Origin: a virus
DNA: 63,526 nt
Virus record (IMG/VR): IMGVR_UViG_3300024182_000007
Location: 1-63,526 of that record
Strand: one strand, 5' to 3'
Below the pieces are notes generated by a model that saw nothing but the letters and a program-made list of their open reading frames with translations, did not search any database and was not told the origin of the DNA. Below, piece by piece: positions 49,502 through 58,112 of the stretch (its first letter is position 1; every line of letters begins with the position of its first letter). The translations under genes were made by a program, and so were the position numbers.

Positions 49502-51247
49502 ATGGGCGCAGGAGTAGGTATCGGCGGCTTTCTTACCGGGTTCGGACAAGGCTTTCTTGAAGCTAAAGAACGGAGGGAGAAGATCCGTCATGCGGCCATC
49601 GACGCCGGTATCCGCCGTCTCGTCGATATGACCAAAGACCCCAACTTCGACCCTAACGCTCTAGCCGACGTCAATCAAGTGATCTTCCAGACTCTCGGAG
49701 ACTTAGAAGGGGGGAAAGGCGCATCCAGAGGTCCAGGCGGGAAGAAGAACGATCCGATGCAGCACATGCAGCAGATGGTCGGCAGCCTCATGCAGAAGCA
49801 GATGGTCCCTCCCCAGCCGGGCGCTCCTCCGGTCCTCTCCCCTCGTGTCAGCCCCGAAGGCGGACGCGAGACTCTTGCTCAAGGATCTCCAGGAGCCTTA
49901 GGGAGGAAAGGCCCCTTTCTCTCTCAAGCGGAGATGCGGACGACCGTCGAGGAAGACGAGAGAAGGAGGGCGCAAATCCGCGAGCAGGAGACTCTCAAAC
50001 GCCAGCAGCTCCAGCTCCAGATGAGAGTAGCCGAAAAGAAAGCCGAAGAGGAGCAGAGATTAGCTAATTTTAGAACGATGGTCGGTACGGGAATGAGCGA
50101 GGCGGAGGCGTTCGGCATGAACTATCCAGGCCGCGCCAACCCTTATCTCAAAGGCGCCGGCCTGAAGGCTTCGACTCCCGTAGTCATCGAATTGAACGAT
50201 GGCACGAAGATCAACGGCTGGGAGGACAAGTTCAACAAGACGTTCACCCGTTTAGATGGGTCAGCGATAGAACCTAAGGCGATCAAATCCGTCAACCCGA
50301 AAGCCGCCGTCACTGGAGACAAGGGCGTATTAGGGGAACTGGAAGCGGCCCAGGCCAAAGTGGACGATCCTAAGACTTCTTCATCGGATCGTAAGGCGGC
50401 GCAACTCTTCATCGACTCTTACAAGCATAGAGACGTAGCGACGACTCTCCGCATTCAAGGCCAGCAATCCACGAACATCGGCGAGATCGACCTCAACGAC
50501 CCCAAATACGCCGACAAAGTAGCCCTCGCCCGCCAGGCCATCCGTCGCGGCGGAGGCGACCCTTCCTTCGGTCTCGGCGCTAATAACCCCGACCGTAAGA
50601 TCTATTACTCCATTAAGGGCCAGCTCCTCGCTCAAATGGGAGATCAGGAGGCGGCCGCCCAGCAAGCGGAATTCGCCGCCGGTAAATCCACCCTCACCGA
50701 ACTCATGCGCTTACGCGGCCAGATGAAGTCCGCCGAGAAAGGGACCGTCGCCGAAGTCGATCGCCTCCTCGCCCTGAATAAGACTCTCCCCCGCTCTAAA
50801 ATCCGGGCGTTTAACTCTCTCCAGCAGTTCCTCGCCGCCAATCTCTCCGACGCCCCCGAACTGGCCAGATTCAGAGAGGCTCTTCTAGCCGCCCGCTACC
50901 GCTACAACTCTATGATCACCAGCCTCCGCTCCGGCGGCACGTCTACGAATCAGGTTAGATCAGAGACGGCCGACGAGATCATCAACCGCTCGATGGCCGC
51001 CGGGACGATCGAAGCCGCCGCTAACGAGATGAAGGTCGGCATCTCGAACGTCATGAAGGGGATGGATCAGGCCGTAGACGAAACTCGCCGGGGGATCGGA
51101 GGGGGAGGGCAGACTCAACTCCCCAAGCCTAAAAACAAAGGGCAACTGATCTCAACGGACGAAGCCGTAGAATACATCAACGCAGCCGGAGGAGATGTGG
51201 AGAAGGGAAAGAAGATGGCGCGCGATAACGGCTATCAAGTCCCTTAA
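49502..51247 (+). CDS. internal virion-like protein (581 aa)
   Basis: The Gly-rich start (MGAGVGIGGFLTGFGQGFLE) is followed by charged coiled-coil stretches (RRRAQIREQETLKRQQLQLQ) and a helical C-terminus. It begins directly after the S74 gene stop. Such proteins are ejected with DNA in podoviruses. The assignment rests on composition and position. Confidence 0.5.
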   Translation: MGAGVGIGGFLTGFGQGFLEAKERREKIRHAAIDAGIRRLVDMTKDPNFDPNALADVNQVIFQTLGDLEGGKGASRGPGGKKNDPMQHMQQMVGSLMQKQMVPPQPGAPPVLSPRVSPEGGRETLAQGSPGALGRKGPFLSQAEMRTTVEEDERRRAQIREQETLKRQQLQLQMRVAEKKAEEEQRLANFRTMVGTGMSEAEAFGMNYPGRANPYLKGAGLKASTPVVIELNDGTKINGWEDKFNKTFTRLDGSAIEPKAIKSVNPKAAVTGDKGVLGELEAAQAKVDDPKTSSSDRKAAQLFIDSYKHRDVATTLRIQGQQSTNIGEIDLNDPKYADKVALARQAIRRGGGDPSFGLGANNPDRKIYYSIKGQLLAQMGDQEAAAQQAEFAAGKSTLTELMRLRGQMKSAEKGTVAEVDRLLALNKTLPRSKIRAFNSLQQFLAANLSDAPELARFREALLAARYRYNSMITSLRSGGTSTNQVRSETADEIINRSMAAGTIEAAANEMKVGISNVMKGMDQAVDETRRGIGGGGQTQLPKPKNKGQLISTDEAVEYINAAGGDVEKGKKMARDNGYQVP

Positions 51248-51256
51248 ATTCAAGCT

Positions 51257-52672
51257 ATGGCCGATCCATTTGAAGAAGCCGCTAAAAAACTGAGAGAAGG
51301 GAGAGGGCAGGGGGGGAACGCCGATCCTTTCGGGGCGGCGGCCGAACGCCTGGGAATAAAGCCTCAGAAAGCCGATCTCCCTAAAGACGCCCCTAGGCGG
51401 TCGGTCGATCTGGGTCTATCCGCCATCCCTTATATCGCCGGAGCCGGAGCAGGCGCTCTAACGGGAGGCATGGGATGGATACCAGCCGGATTAGCCGCCG
51501 CCGGAGCAGGGGGAATCAGCGCTGGAGTGGAACAAGGTCTACGAAAGATTACGGGAGTCAATCCGTCCGAGCACCCGCTTAAGGAGATGGGGACGGCGGC
51601 TCTCGAACAGGGATTATACGAAACAGGAGGCCGTTTCGTTCTAGGCGCTCTCGAACGGGTCTTCGGGTCGTACGTAAACTCCATGAAGCTCTACCAGTCC
51701 GGCCTCAAACCCTCCGGAACGAGCGAGATCAAAGCCTCTAAATCCGTAGGCGCTGGTATCAGGGAAGGCATCCCCCTCACGGAGAAAGCCACGGGGATAG
51801 TACGCGGACGCATCGACTCCCTCAACGGCGCGATCGAGCGGACTATCCAGCAGTCCCCCGCCGATATCCCACCTAGCCGCTACGTGGCTAATATAGAATC
51901 GAAACTAGACGCGCTGAGGAAATCCTGGAGCAAGGACGCCACGGGCGGAGCGCATTTCGTCGATCAGATCGATGAAGCAGAGAGGCAGTTCCTCATCGAT
52001 CACGGCAACGTGCAGCCGATCCAGGTCCAAACCCAAGTCCCCAGCTCCAGCGGATTGACGACTCCCGGAGGGCAACCGGCGATGGTCACCAAAACCGTCA
52101 CCATCAAGCCGGAAGACATGAGTCTGGGGGAATTGAGAAGGAACGCGCGTCCGCTATCGACAGGAGACGCGCAGGCGATCAAAAAGCAGACTTACGAGAC
52201 GACACGCACCCGAAAGATGAACGCTTACGATCCTGGCGTCCATCCCGGTCTCGCCATCCGCATCAATAAAGAGATCCCCCGCGCGCTAAAAGAAGAATTG
52301 GAGCAGATCTACCCTCAGATAAAGAAGCTCAATGCGAGAGAAGGGGCGCTCATCGAATTAGAAGGCCAATTGCAGAGATTCACGAAACGCGAGATGAACA
52401 AGCAGACGCTCCCCTATATTCCCTTCGCTCTAGCCGGAGCGGCGGCCGGGGGCGCGCATGGAGAAGGTCATACGATGGGAGCGCTCGCCGGAATTATGGT
52501 CAGGCAGATGCTCGAAGACCCGGCGATAAAGAGCAGAGTAGCCATTGCCTTAGATAGAGCGTCGAGGATACCCGGAGCGGGAGTGGCCAAATATGCAGGT
52601 AAGCAGATTCCTCCGGTCGCTATTCGCGGGGAGGAATATATCCGTCAGAATCCAGGTCTATTTCAGCAGTAA
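51257..52672 (+). CDS. internal virion-like protein with hydrophobic Gly/Ala segments (471 aa)
   Basis: Residues 55-105 are Gly/Ala-rich and membrane-like (AIPYIAGAGAGALTGGMGWI), and a second such region is near residue 390. The middle is helical and charged. Membrane-active segments suit an ejected protein that helps DNA cross the envelope. It is the last rightward gene. Confidence 0.5.
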   Translation: MADPFEEAAKKLREGRGQGGNADPFGAAAERLGIKPQKADLPKDAPRRSVDLGLSAIPYIAGAGAGALTGGMGWIPAGLAAAGAGGISAGVEQGLRKITGVNPSEHPLKEMGTAALEQGLYETGGRFVLGALERVFGSYVNSMKLYQSGLKPSGTSEIKASKSVGAGIREGIPLTEKATGIVRGRIDSLNGAIERTIQQSPADIPPSRYVANIESKLDALRKSWSKDATGGAHFVDQIDEAERQFLIDHGNVQPIQVQTQVPSSSGLTTPGGQPAMVTKTVTIKPEDMSLGELRRNARPLSTGDAQAIKKQTYETTRTRKMNAYDPGVHPGLAIRINKEIPRALKEELEQIYPQIKKLNAREGALIELEGQLQRFTKREMNKQTLPYIPFALAGAAAGGAHGEGHTMGALAGIMVRQMLEDPAIKSRVAIALDRASRIPGAGVAKYAGKQIPPVAIRGEEYIRQNPGLFQQ

Positions 52673-52766
52673 GATCGTCCCATTTCTTCTTTCGCCAAGA
52701 TAGCTTGAGGTCTTCTCTCAAGCACCAGACGAGGACAATCAAGAATAAAAACGTATCGGCGCTCAT
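52620..52766 (-). CDS. small membrane protein (48 aa), antisense overlap with the last rightward gene
   Basis: ATGA overlap with the preceding leftward gene. The product starts MSADTFLFLIVLVWCLREDL, a membrane span, then has a charged tail. Its last 53 bases lie antisense to the end of the 51257 gene. Confidence 0.4.
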   Translation of the reverse strand: MSADTFLFLIVLVWCLREDLKLSWRKKKWDDLTAEIDLDSDGYIPPRE

Positions 52767-53053
52767 CCCTTCATCTCCATCTCCAGCTTCTCCGCCTCCA
52801 TCAACTGTTCCACCATCGTCTTCAGATGCATGAACCCCGGCACCCCCTCCAACCCATATCCGTCCGCCAGCGCGACGAAATGCTTAGCCGCCTCCGCCGC
52901 GTCCCTCCTCGCCGCCCTTATCTTCTGCTCCCGATGATGCCCGCACATCTTCATCGTCGTGAGATTCCCGCATACCTCCCCGTTCCTCCCCCCAGGCGAA
53001 CGGATGATCTCCGGGCATTTGAATAGCGGGCGTCCGATGCGGCTGACATTCAT
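52763..53053 (-). CDS. zinc-binding helical protein (96 aa)
   Basis: The start at 53053 is preferred, since the longer frame overprints its neighbour. The N-terminus has Cys/His residues (PLFKCPEII, VCGNLTTMKMCGHHREQ) that may bind zinc. A helical part follows (RDAAEAAKHFVALADGYGLE). No family is recognised. Confidence 0.55.
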   Translation of the reverse strand: MNVSRIGRPLFKCPEIIRSPGGRNGEVCGNLTTMKMCGHHREQKIRAARRDAAEAAKHFVALADGYGLEGVPGFMHLKTMVEQLMEAEKLEMEMKG

Positions 53054-53058
53054 CTTCT

Positions 53059-53313
53059 TCAGGCCCTCCCCTCCAGCACGTCCAACGCAAACTTCTCCAT
53101 CTCCGCATGCACGTCGTCCATCAAACTCAAATCCTCGTCGGTCGGCTCCGATTCGTGCGAGATCGACTCGGATATCTTTATCATCACCGCCCACGCTCCG
53201 GCATAAAACGCCCTTCTCGATTCCCGCTTCTGAATGGAGGAGCAGTCAGGAGGGAGGACGCGGCGGGCGAACTCATTCCATTCCTCATTGACTAACTGGC
53301 GCTTGACGCTCAC
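53059..53313 (-). CDS. conserved small phage protein (84 aa)
   Basis: GTG at 53313 overlaps the repaired upstream stop as GTGA. The sequence (VNEEWNEFARRVLPPDCSSI, then RRAFYAGAWAVMIKISESIS) matches a pattern common in short phage proteins of unknown function. Confidence 0.6.
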   Translation of the reverse strand: MSVKRQLVNEEWNEFARRVLPPDCSSIQKRESRRAFYAGAWAVMIKISESISHESEPTDEDLSLMDDVHAEMEKFALDVLEGRA

Positions 53314-53544
53314 TTTTTATCCTCGCTCAGAAGAACGCCGTCCTTCATGATGATCCTCACTGGCCCGTGCTTCTCCTTTATCTGTTTGTCCTTCTCGAAC
53401 CGGTCGCAGGCCGCTAGAACCGCCTCCCTGAATACAGGTCCTATGCTGCGTTCCGAATGCGCCCGTATGAGTTTCCGGTAACAATACTTCCTTCTCGCGT
53501 AGCCGCGGCCCGTACACTCTTCTTTTGTTGCCGTATCTCTTCAT
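53310..53544 (-). pseudogene. small gene with a +1 frameshift (or stop readthrough)
   Basis: The ATG at 53544 overlaps the previous stop and has GGAG five bases upstream. Read straight, the product stops at 53317 and is unlike protein. Skipping one A of the AAAA at 53526-53523 gives MKRYGNK then EECTGRGYARRKYCYRKLIR and so on, ending VLLSEDKK at 53310, where the stop makes a GTGA overlap with the next gene. The same frame is continuous with the previous gene across its TGA. Confidence 0.5.
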
Positions 53545-54002
53545 GCGAACTCCATCAATCTCGTATCCAGATACTCCTCCCCCTCCTCGTATAACTCCCC
53601 TATAGTCTCCGGATCGATTCCAGCGTCGAGCATGAGGGCTTTCGCCTTCTCCACGTTGAATGACTTGCGCCGCTTATATCCGCTCACCGATATGCCGAAA
53701 TTCCCCGCTCTCAGTCCGGTTAATTCGTTAGCGAGGACGATTGCCGCCAACTCTAATCTGCACGTCCTCGCCGCTTCATCCGCCTCGGCCGCGATCTTCT
53801 TCTGCTTATGCGCGGTATTCAGCAGCAGACGGGCGCGATTGATAGTCGCCTTATCGGATAGCTCCGAGACTTGAGGTAAAGAGGAGTTCTCGGCGGAGGG
53901 CAGTCGCCGGGATTTGGAGAGAGAAGGGGAGTTGGAGAGTTTGCGGGCGACTTTTTGAGTAGTAACTAATCCCGCTTCCGACTTAGTAAGCTGTGCTTTC
54001 AT
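53541..54002 (-). CDS. hypothetical protein (153 aa)
   Basis: A basic, Ser-rich N-terminus is followed by a helical part (ATINRARLLLNTAHKQKKIA) and an acidic end (GIDPETIGELYEEGEEYLDT). No family is recognised. Its TGA stop is followed in frame by the open frame of the next gene. Confidence 0.6.
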   Translation of the reverse strand: MKAQLTKSEAGLVTTQKVARKLSNSPSLSKSRRLPSAENSSLPQVSELSDKATINRARLLLNTAHKQKKIAAEADEAARTCRLELAAIVLANELTGLRAGNFGISVSGYKRRKSFNVEKAKALMLDAGIDPETIGELYEEGEEYLDTRLMEFA

Positions 54003-54003
54003 T

Positions 54004-54405
54004 TCAAATTGTCCTCTCTATGCCTTGACGGCAGTTATTGGAACAGTATTTCTGCCACCATCTCGATCTGGCAAAAGGCTTTTTACAGAAAAGACACGGT
54101 AGGTCCTTGCCGCGCTGCGATCGCCTGAAGCTGTACTTGGTAGGGTGATCGGCTAGCAGCTTGGCTTCGAGTAGGGAGGCTTCGTTCCACGTCTTGAAGG
54201 ACCAGACGTAGAAACGGTCGGATTCGAGCACCGGCTCCGCTTTCCCTATGACGTTATGACCGACAATCCTCCTCAGAACGCTGTCGGAAATACCGACGTA
54301 GAGGAACTCTTTCCCTCTCACCCAGGCGTACACGCAGGTGGATGCGTCGATAGGCACCAGATCGGTGGAATTATACACTTTGTCCGGCTTCGGATACGAC
54401 TCCAT
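54004..54405 (-). CDS. GIY-YIG endonuclease with C-terminal zinc finger
   Basis: CVYAWVRGKEFLYVGISDSV is the GIY-YIG core, followed by RRIVGHN, and a Glu in NEASLLEAKLL fits the catalytic site. The C-terminus holds CLFCKKPFARSRWWQKYCSNNC, a zinc finger. An ATG at 54414 lies within the -10 box, so I take the ATG at 54405, which falls at the likely transcript start. It is a probable homing element between the polymerase and accessory genes. Confidence 0.8.
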   Translation of the reverse strand: MESYPKPDKVYNSTDLVPIDASTCVYAWVRGKEFLYVGISDSVLRRIVGHNVIGKAEPVLESDRFYVWSFKTWNEASLLEAKLLADHPTKYSFRRSQRGKDLPCLFCKKPFARSRWWQKYCSNNCRQGIERTI

Positions 54406-54408
54406 AAA

Positions 54409-54441
54409 TGCCATAATATGGCATTTTTAGCTCCGTGTCAA
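54409..54441 (-). promoter_or_regulatory. strong leaderless promoter with palindrome for the GIY-YIG gene
   Basis: TTGACA (54441-54436), 17 bases, TATTAT (54418-54413), seven bases, then ATG at 54405. The palindrome TGCCATA-A-TATGGCA (54409-54423) covers the -10 and could be an operator. Confidence 0.7.
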
Positions 54442-54470
54442 GGTCCTACTGCCGGATATAAGGCTTAGGG

Positions 54471-55931
54471 TCATTCCTTCACCCCCCACCTCTCCCCGAC
54501 CTCGCAATCGCTCTCGATCCGCGTCCTCCATAAATCCTCCCCCGTATCCTTGTCGATCATCACCCGATCGAATACGGGAGTGAGGGCTTCGGCGACTCCC
54601 TCCGCGTATCTCCCGTCAACTTCCACCATCAGCTGATCGTGAATAGTGAGTAAGGGCCACGCCCAGATCCCCTGCCTCTCAAACTCCAGCAGAAGCTCCT
54701 CCGCCTCTCCCATAATCAATTTCAACTGACCGGCGGCGGCCGACGTCACGGGTAAGTTCTGCGCCTGCCTCAATCCGGCCTGCCTGATCCAGGAATGCGT
54801 ACTCTCCACTTCCGGGATTCTTCTCATCCGTCCGAACGGGTCCCAGGACTTCTTATATCTCCGCGCTCTATAATGCGTGAGATCGAAATACTCTCTGACT
54901 TCCGGCCGTGTATTCAGCCATTCCTCGATAAACCATTTGCACCAGTCCTCAGTCAGCCACTTAGGGACTTCTACGTGATTCGAGCCGAAGTCCATAACCA
55001 ACTGAAGATACAGTCCTTTTTCAGTGGTCCCGTTCTGTATCCCGAAATTCACTCTCTTAGCCGCCATCCGATGCTTATACTTATCCGGCTTCACGTCTAA
55101 CGGCACGCCCAGCGCCTTATGACAGGTATCGTCATGAATATCCCCGCCGTTCTCATAAACCTCGATCATCGACTTGCATCTGGATAAGTGGGCCAACGCG
55201 CGCAGCTCAATTTGTGACAGATCGATAGAGACGATCTTAGTCCCCGGAGAAGCTATGAAAGCTGCTCTAACTAACGCGCCTTCCTCAGTCCTCACCGGGA
55301 TGTTCTGCAAGTTTGGGTTTCTACTAGCGATCCTCCCTGTAGCGGCTCTGGTCGTCGGCAGTTCCGTATGCAGCCGCCACGTATCGTCTACGTGCTTCAA
55401 CTCACATACAGGGCAGCATTCTCCCCGAGGATGGAACTTAGCCAACTGAGGAAGACTGACGACATAAGTCGAGACTAACTTCGCATATTCCCTATAGCTG
55501 AGGATCTTCGCCACTATCGGATGATCCTCTCTGAGAGTCTCTAATTGCCTCTTCCCCGTCGATATTCGTGACCCTCCCTTAGTGGTCTTCAGCTTCTTCC
55601 CGGAGCCCACCTTCAGGACGTTGAAGAGTAAGTCGGCGATCTGCTCCGCCGAACTCGCATTGATCGACGCATCCCCCTCCTCGTCCTCTATCTGAGACGA
55701 CCTCCCCACGAACTGATCCAACGCCCAATAAGGAATATAAGAAGAGATGTCTTTCTCCAGCTCCTTCATAGTCGAGGAGAAGCGGGAGGATAACTTGTTC
55801 AGATACGGAATGTCGATGGCAAAACCGAGGCGCTCCATCCTTCTTATCGATGGAATTGGTAACAAGTCGAGCTTTCTGACGTTCTCCGCGTCCGGACGGC
55901 CGGGAAGTTCTATACCTCCATATAGGCTCAC
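54471..55931 (-). CDS. family A DNA polymerase (polymerase domain only)
   Basis: GTG at 55931 overlaps the methyltransferase stop. Motif A (SIDLSQIELRALAHLS) has the catalytic Asp near 237. Motif B (RMAAKRVNFGIQNG) has Arg 288, Lys 292 and Phe 296. Motif C (LTIHDQLMVEV) has His-Asp near 431. In motif B the usual Tyr before the last Gly is Asn. At 486 residues it lacks the 3'-5' exonuclease domain, which is encoded at 56645-58105. A small Cys motif (CCPVC) lies near 172. Confidence 0.9.
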   Translation of the reverse strand: MSLYGGIELPGRPDAENVRKLDLLPIPSIRRMERLGFAIDIPYLNKLSSRFSSTMKELEKDISSYIPYWALDQFVGRSSQIEDEEGDASINASSAEQIADLLFNVLKVGSGKKLKTTKGGSRISTGKRQLETLREDHPIVAKILSYREYAKLVSTYVVSLPQLAKFHPRGECCPVCELKHVDDTWRLHTELPTTRAATGRIASRNPNLQNIPVRTEEGALVRAAFIASPGTKIVSIDLSQIELRALAHLSRCKSMIEVYENGGDIHDDTCHKALGVPLDVKPDKYKHRMAAKRVNFGIQNGTTEKGLYLQLVMDFGSNHVEVPKWLTEDWCKWFIEEWLNTRPEVREYFDLTHYRARRYKKSWDPFGRMRRIPEVESTHSWIRQAGLRQAQNLPVTSAAAGQLKLIMGEAEELLLEFERQGIWAWPLLTIHDQLMVEVDGRYAEGVAEALTPVFDRVMIDKDTGEDLWRTRIESDCEVGERWGVKE

Positions 55932-56464
55932 AGTGTCGCCCTCTCTATCGCACGTCCCATAGCCCCCGTACCGGGGAATAAATCCACTACTTCATCGCCA
56001 TTCTGGACGTTGAGCAGGGTGAGAATCCAATCGCATACCGTCGCCGGTTTTGCGCCCACCAGACCTTTCTTCAGAGTGATAGGAGCGACGTGAAAATCTT
56101 TAGGCGTCGTCTGCTTCCCATTGCGCTTCGGGATTAGGGCACGATAGCCGTTTACAGGGTTCCGCCCGCCTCGAAATATCACCGGCTCCCAAGCGTAAGC
56201 GGGACGCACGTTGCGTTTGAAAGCGCAGAAAGACTTGCACCAGGCGGCTATCCTTACATCGTTTGGCAGTCCGCCCTTGTGAAAACACATGGAGTCGCAG
56301 ATGTTCAGGATCGTTAAGAGCGTCGGTGAGCTACAGGACAACGCCCATCCGTCGGGGAATTCCTCATATAGCCGGTAGACGAGGGCGACATGATCCACTT
56401 CGGCGCTTTTGTAGTGTCGCTTGGCTTGGCCTATATAGGGCGGATCGGCGTAGGCGAATCTCAC
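55928..56464 (-). CDS. DNA methyltransferase (amino-methyltransferase type)
   Basis: The start is GTG at 56464 in a GTGA overlap; the frame upstream to 56512 is a shadow. The catalytic motif DPPY appears first (FAYADPPYIGQAKRHY) and the SAM-binding motif at the end (VVDLFPGTGAMGRAIE), the order of beta-type N6-adenine or N4-cytosine enzymes. It may protect phage DNA from host restriction. No paired restriction gene is seen. Confidence 0.75.
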   Translation of the reverse strand: MRFAYADPPYIGQAKRHYKSAEVDHVALVYRLYEEFPDGWALSCSSPTLLTILNICDSMCFHKGGLPNDVRIAAWCKSFCAFKRNVRPAYAWEPVIFRGGRNPVNGYRALIPKRNGKQTTPKDFHVAPITLKKGLVGAKPATVCDWILTLLNVQNGDEVVDLFPGTGAMGRAIERATL

Positions 56465-56643
56465 CGCGTACTCTCTTCCTTCTCTCTCTTCAAATCCCAC
56501 TGATGAGCGCAATACCCCGCATGCGCGTACCCCACAATCACGCCTCCTCCATCCAGCACCGGCCTCACTTCCTCGTCGTTCGGATGCAATCTATCCTTGC
56601 AGTGGGCGCAGAATCCCAGCGCCTCAAAGCTCGTGATCCTCAT
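56461..56643 (-). CDS. small zinc-finger protein (60 aa)
   Basis: The ATG at 56643 comes one base after the TAA of the previous gene. FCAHCKDRLHPNDEEVRPVL and AHAGYCAHQW give a C-x2-C...C-x2-H zinc site. It is coupled to the methyltransferase by GTGA. Confidence 0.6.
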   Translation of the reverse strand: MRITSFEALGFCAHCKDRLHPNDEEVRPVLDGGGVIVGYAHAGYCAHQWDLKREKEESTR

Positions 56644-56644
56644 C

Positions 56645-58105
56645 TTAAGCGTCCGCGTCTTCGTCATCGATCTGCCAGCTTCCATCTCCCCTCCTCTCCT
56701 CCAGCTTCCTCTCCACTTGCAATGTGAAGTCGGCGTCTCCGCACCCGTATTGAACGGCGTCGGCCGGTTTACAGTTACCGATGCCCAGTATTGGGAGCTT
56801 CCCTATCCTCGCTTCTATGTAGACGCGATCGTCGTCGAACATCCCCTCATTCTTCGTCCATAACTCATCGGCCTTCTCCCACAGGTCGTATTCCGGATTG
56901 TTCGAGCACCTGATCATACGTATAAGGGCGCTCTCCACCGGAGATTTACGGGGAGTCTCCTTCACCCACGGGATAGTCTCCTCTCCCTTGCCGCAACCGC
57001 ACCGCCCGCATGCTTTACGCAAATGCGCTCTGCACTTGCAGGCTTTACACAAACGGGTCTTCATCGGCTTCAAATCAATGAGAGAAAGATCGGCTTGCGC
57101 TATACTCAGCGCCTCGGCCATCCACCCAACCGCCTTATCCCTGCTGGCCGGAGCGACGACATCCTCCCACGTGCGCATCGTCACCCCAAACAACCTATAC
57201 GCCAGCGCCTTGAGCTTCTGCGGAAGGTTCCCCTGCTGAAAAGCCTCTTGCATCGTGTCCCTGAACTTGTCCACTCGTATCCCGGCTTTCTCCAGCAGAT
57301 CGAGATCACCTGGCGCATTATGCAGAACGATCTCCTTCCCCTTGACGATCGCCGCCAGCTCCTTAACCGCCCATCCATACTCTTTCGTCAGCAACGCCAT
57401 ATACGCATGCCCCGGCGTGGACGCCCACTGAATCGAGAACGGCTCCCCCCCATGACTCTCCGTATCTATCGCTATCTGCTTAGCTCCTCTGAGCGTCTGC
57501 ATCTGACCGGCGTGCCTGATCAGAGAGTAATTCCCCGGAACCGAGTGATAGGTCGGCGGCATCCACCTATGCCTGAGCCATTTCCCCAATAACTCAAAGT
57601 CCTCAAGTAAAGGAGTCATGGCGTCGGTCTTAAACAGCCCCAGCGCGGGGTGATAAGTGGGCCATACCCATCCGTCGTACACTCCCATAAATCCCTTGAC
57701 CTTCTGCGGCCGTCCGTGGTGCGTCTCCAGATTGATTTCTATCCCTGCTCCCTTAGTCAGTTTGCAGGCGGTCGATCCCAGAAGAACGATGACTTCCGGC
57801 TTGCACGCTTCTATCTCTCTCGGGAGCCAATGACGCGCGCATCCCCATAGCTCTTTATCGGTGGGAGTTTTGTTGTTCTCGGCCCAGCACTTGACGCTAT
57901 TCGTTATTCTTACGTCAGGCCGCCTGAATCCGGCTATCTTCAGATACGTCTCGTCAAGCTCCTCCCCCGCTTTACCTACGAATACGTTCTGAAGCTTGTT
58001 CTCGTTCTCCCCCGGACGTTCGCCTATAAACAGGTAAGGACAAGGTAAAGGCCCGTCGCCCCGGATGGGATTAAAGGAATGGGGGCAGATCGGACAAGGC
58101 TGCAT
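56645..58105 (-). CDS. fusion of type-4-like uracil-DNA glycosylase and 3'-5' exonuclease
   Basis: Residues 1-175 match a family 4 UDG: cysteines at 4, 7, 73 and 89 for an Fe-S cluster, GERPG at 28-32 with VFVGKAG, and YHPAL near 151-155. From about 205 a DnaQ/Pol I-type exonuclease follows: IAIDTES (ExoI), LHNAPGDLDLL (ExoII) and GCGDADFTLQ (ExoIII). A Cys-rich insert (seven Cys between 353 and 371) lies inside the exonuclease. It probably supplies proofreading for the separate polymerase and couples it to uracil detection. Confidence 0.8.
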   Translation of the reverse strand: MQPCPICPHSFNPIRGDGPLPCPYLFIGERPGENENKLQNVFVGKAGEELDETYLKIAGFRRPDVRITNSVKCWAENNKTPTDKELWGCARHWLPREIEACKPEVIVLLGSTACKLTKGAGIEINLETHHGRPQKVKGFMGVYDGWVWPTYHPALGLFKTDAMTPLLEDFELLGKWLRHRWMPPTYHSVPGNYSLIRHAGQMQTLRGAKQIAIDTESHGGEPFSIQWASTPGHAYMALLTKEYGWAVKELAAIVKGKEIVLHNAPGDLDLLEKAGIRVDKFRDTMQEAFQQGNLPQKLKALAYRLFGVTMRTWEDVVAPASRDKAVGWMAEALSIAQADLSLIDLKPMKTRLCKACKCRAHLRKACGRCGCGKGEETIPWVKETPRKSPVESALIRMIRCSNNPEYDLWEKADELWTKNEGMFDDDRVYIEARIGKLPILGIGNCKPADAVQYGCGDADFTLQVERKLEERRGDGSWQIDDEDADA

Positions 58106-58112
58106 GAGGATC

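Noticed and set aside
758-53544. One programmed +1 frameshift signal explaining all four shifted genes
   Set aside because: The sites (TTTT, CAAG, TTTT, AAAA) do not share a slippery codon in the same frame register, so a single recoding rule does not fit.
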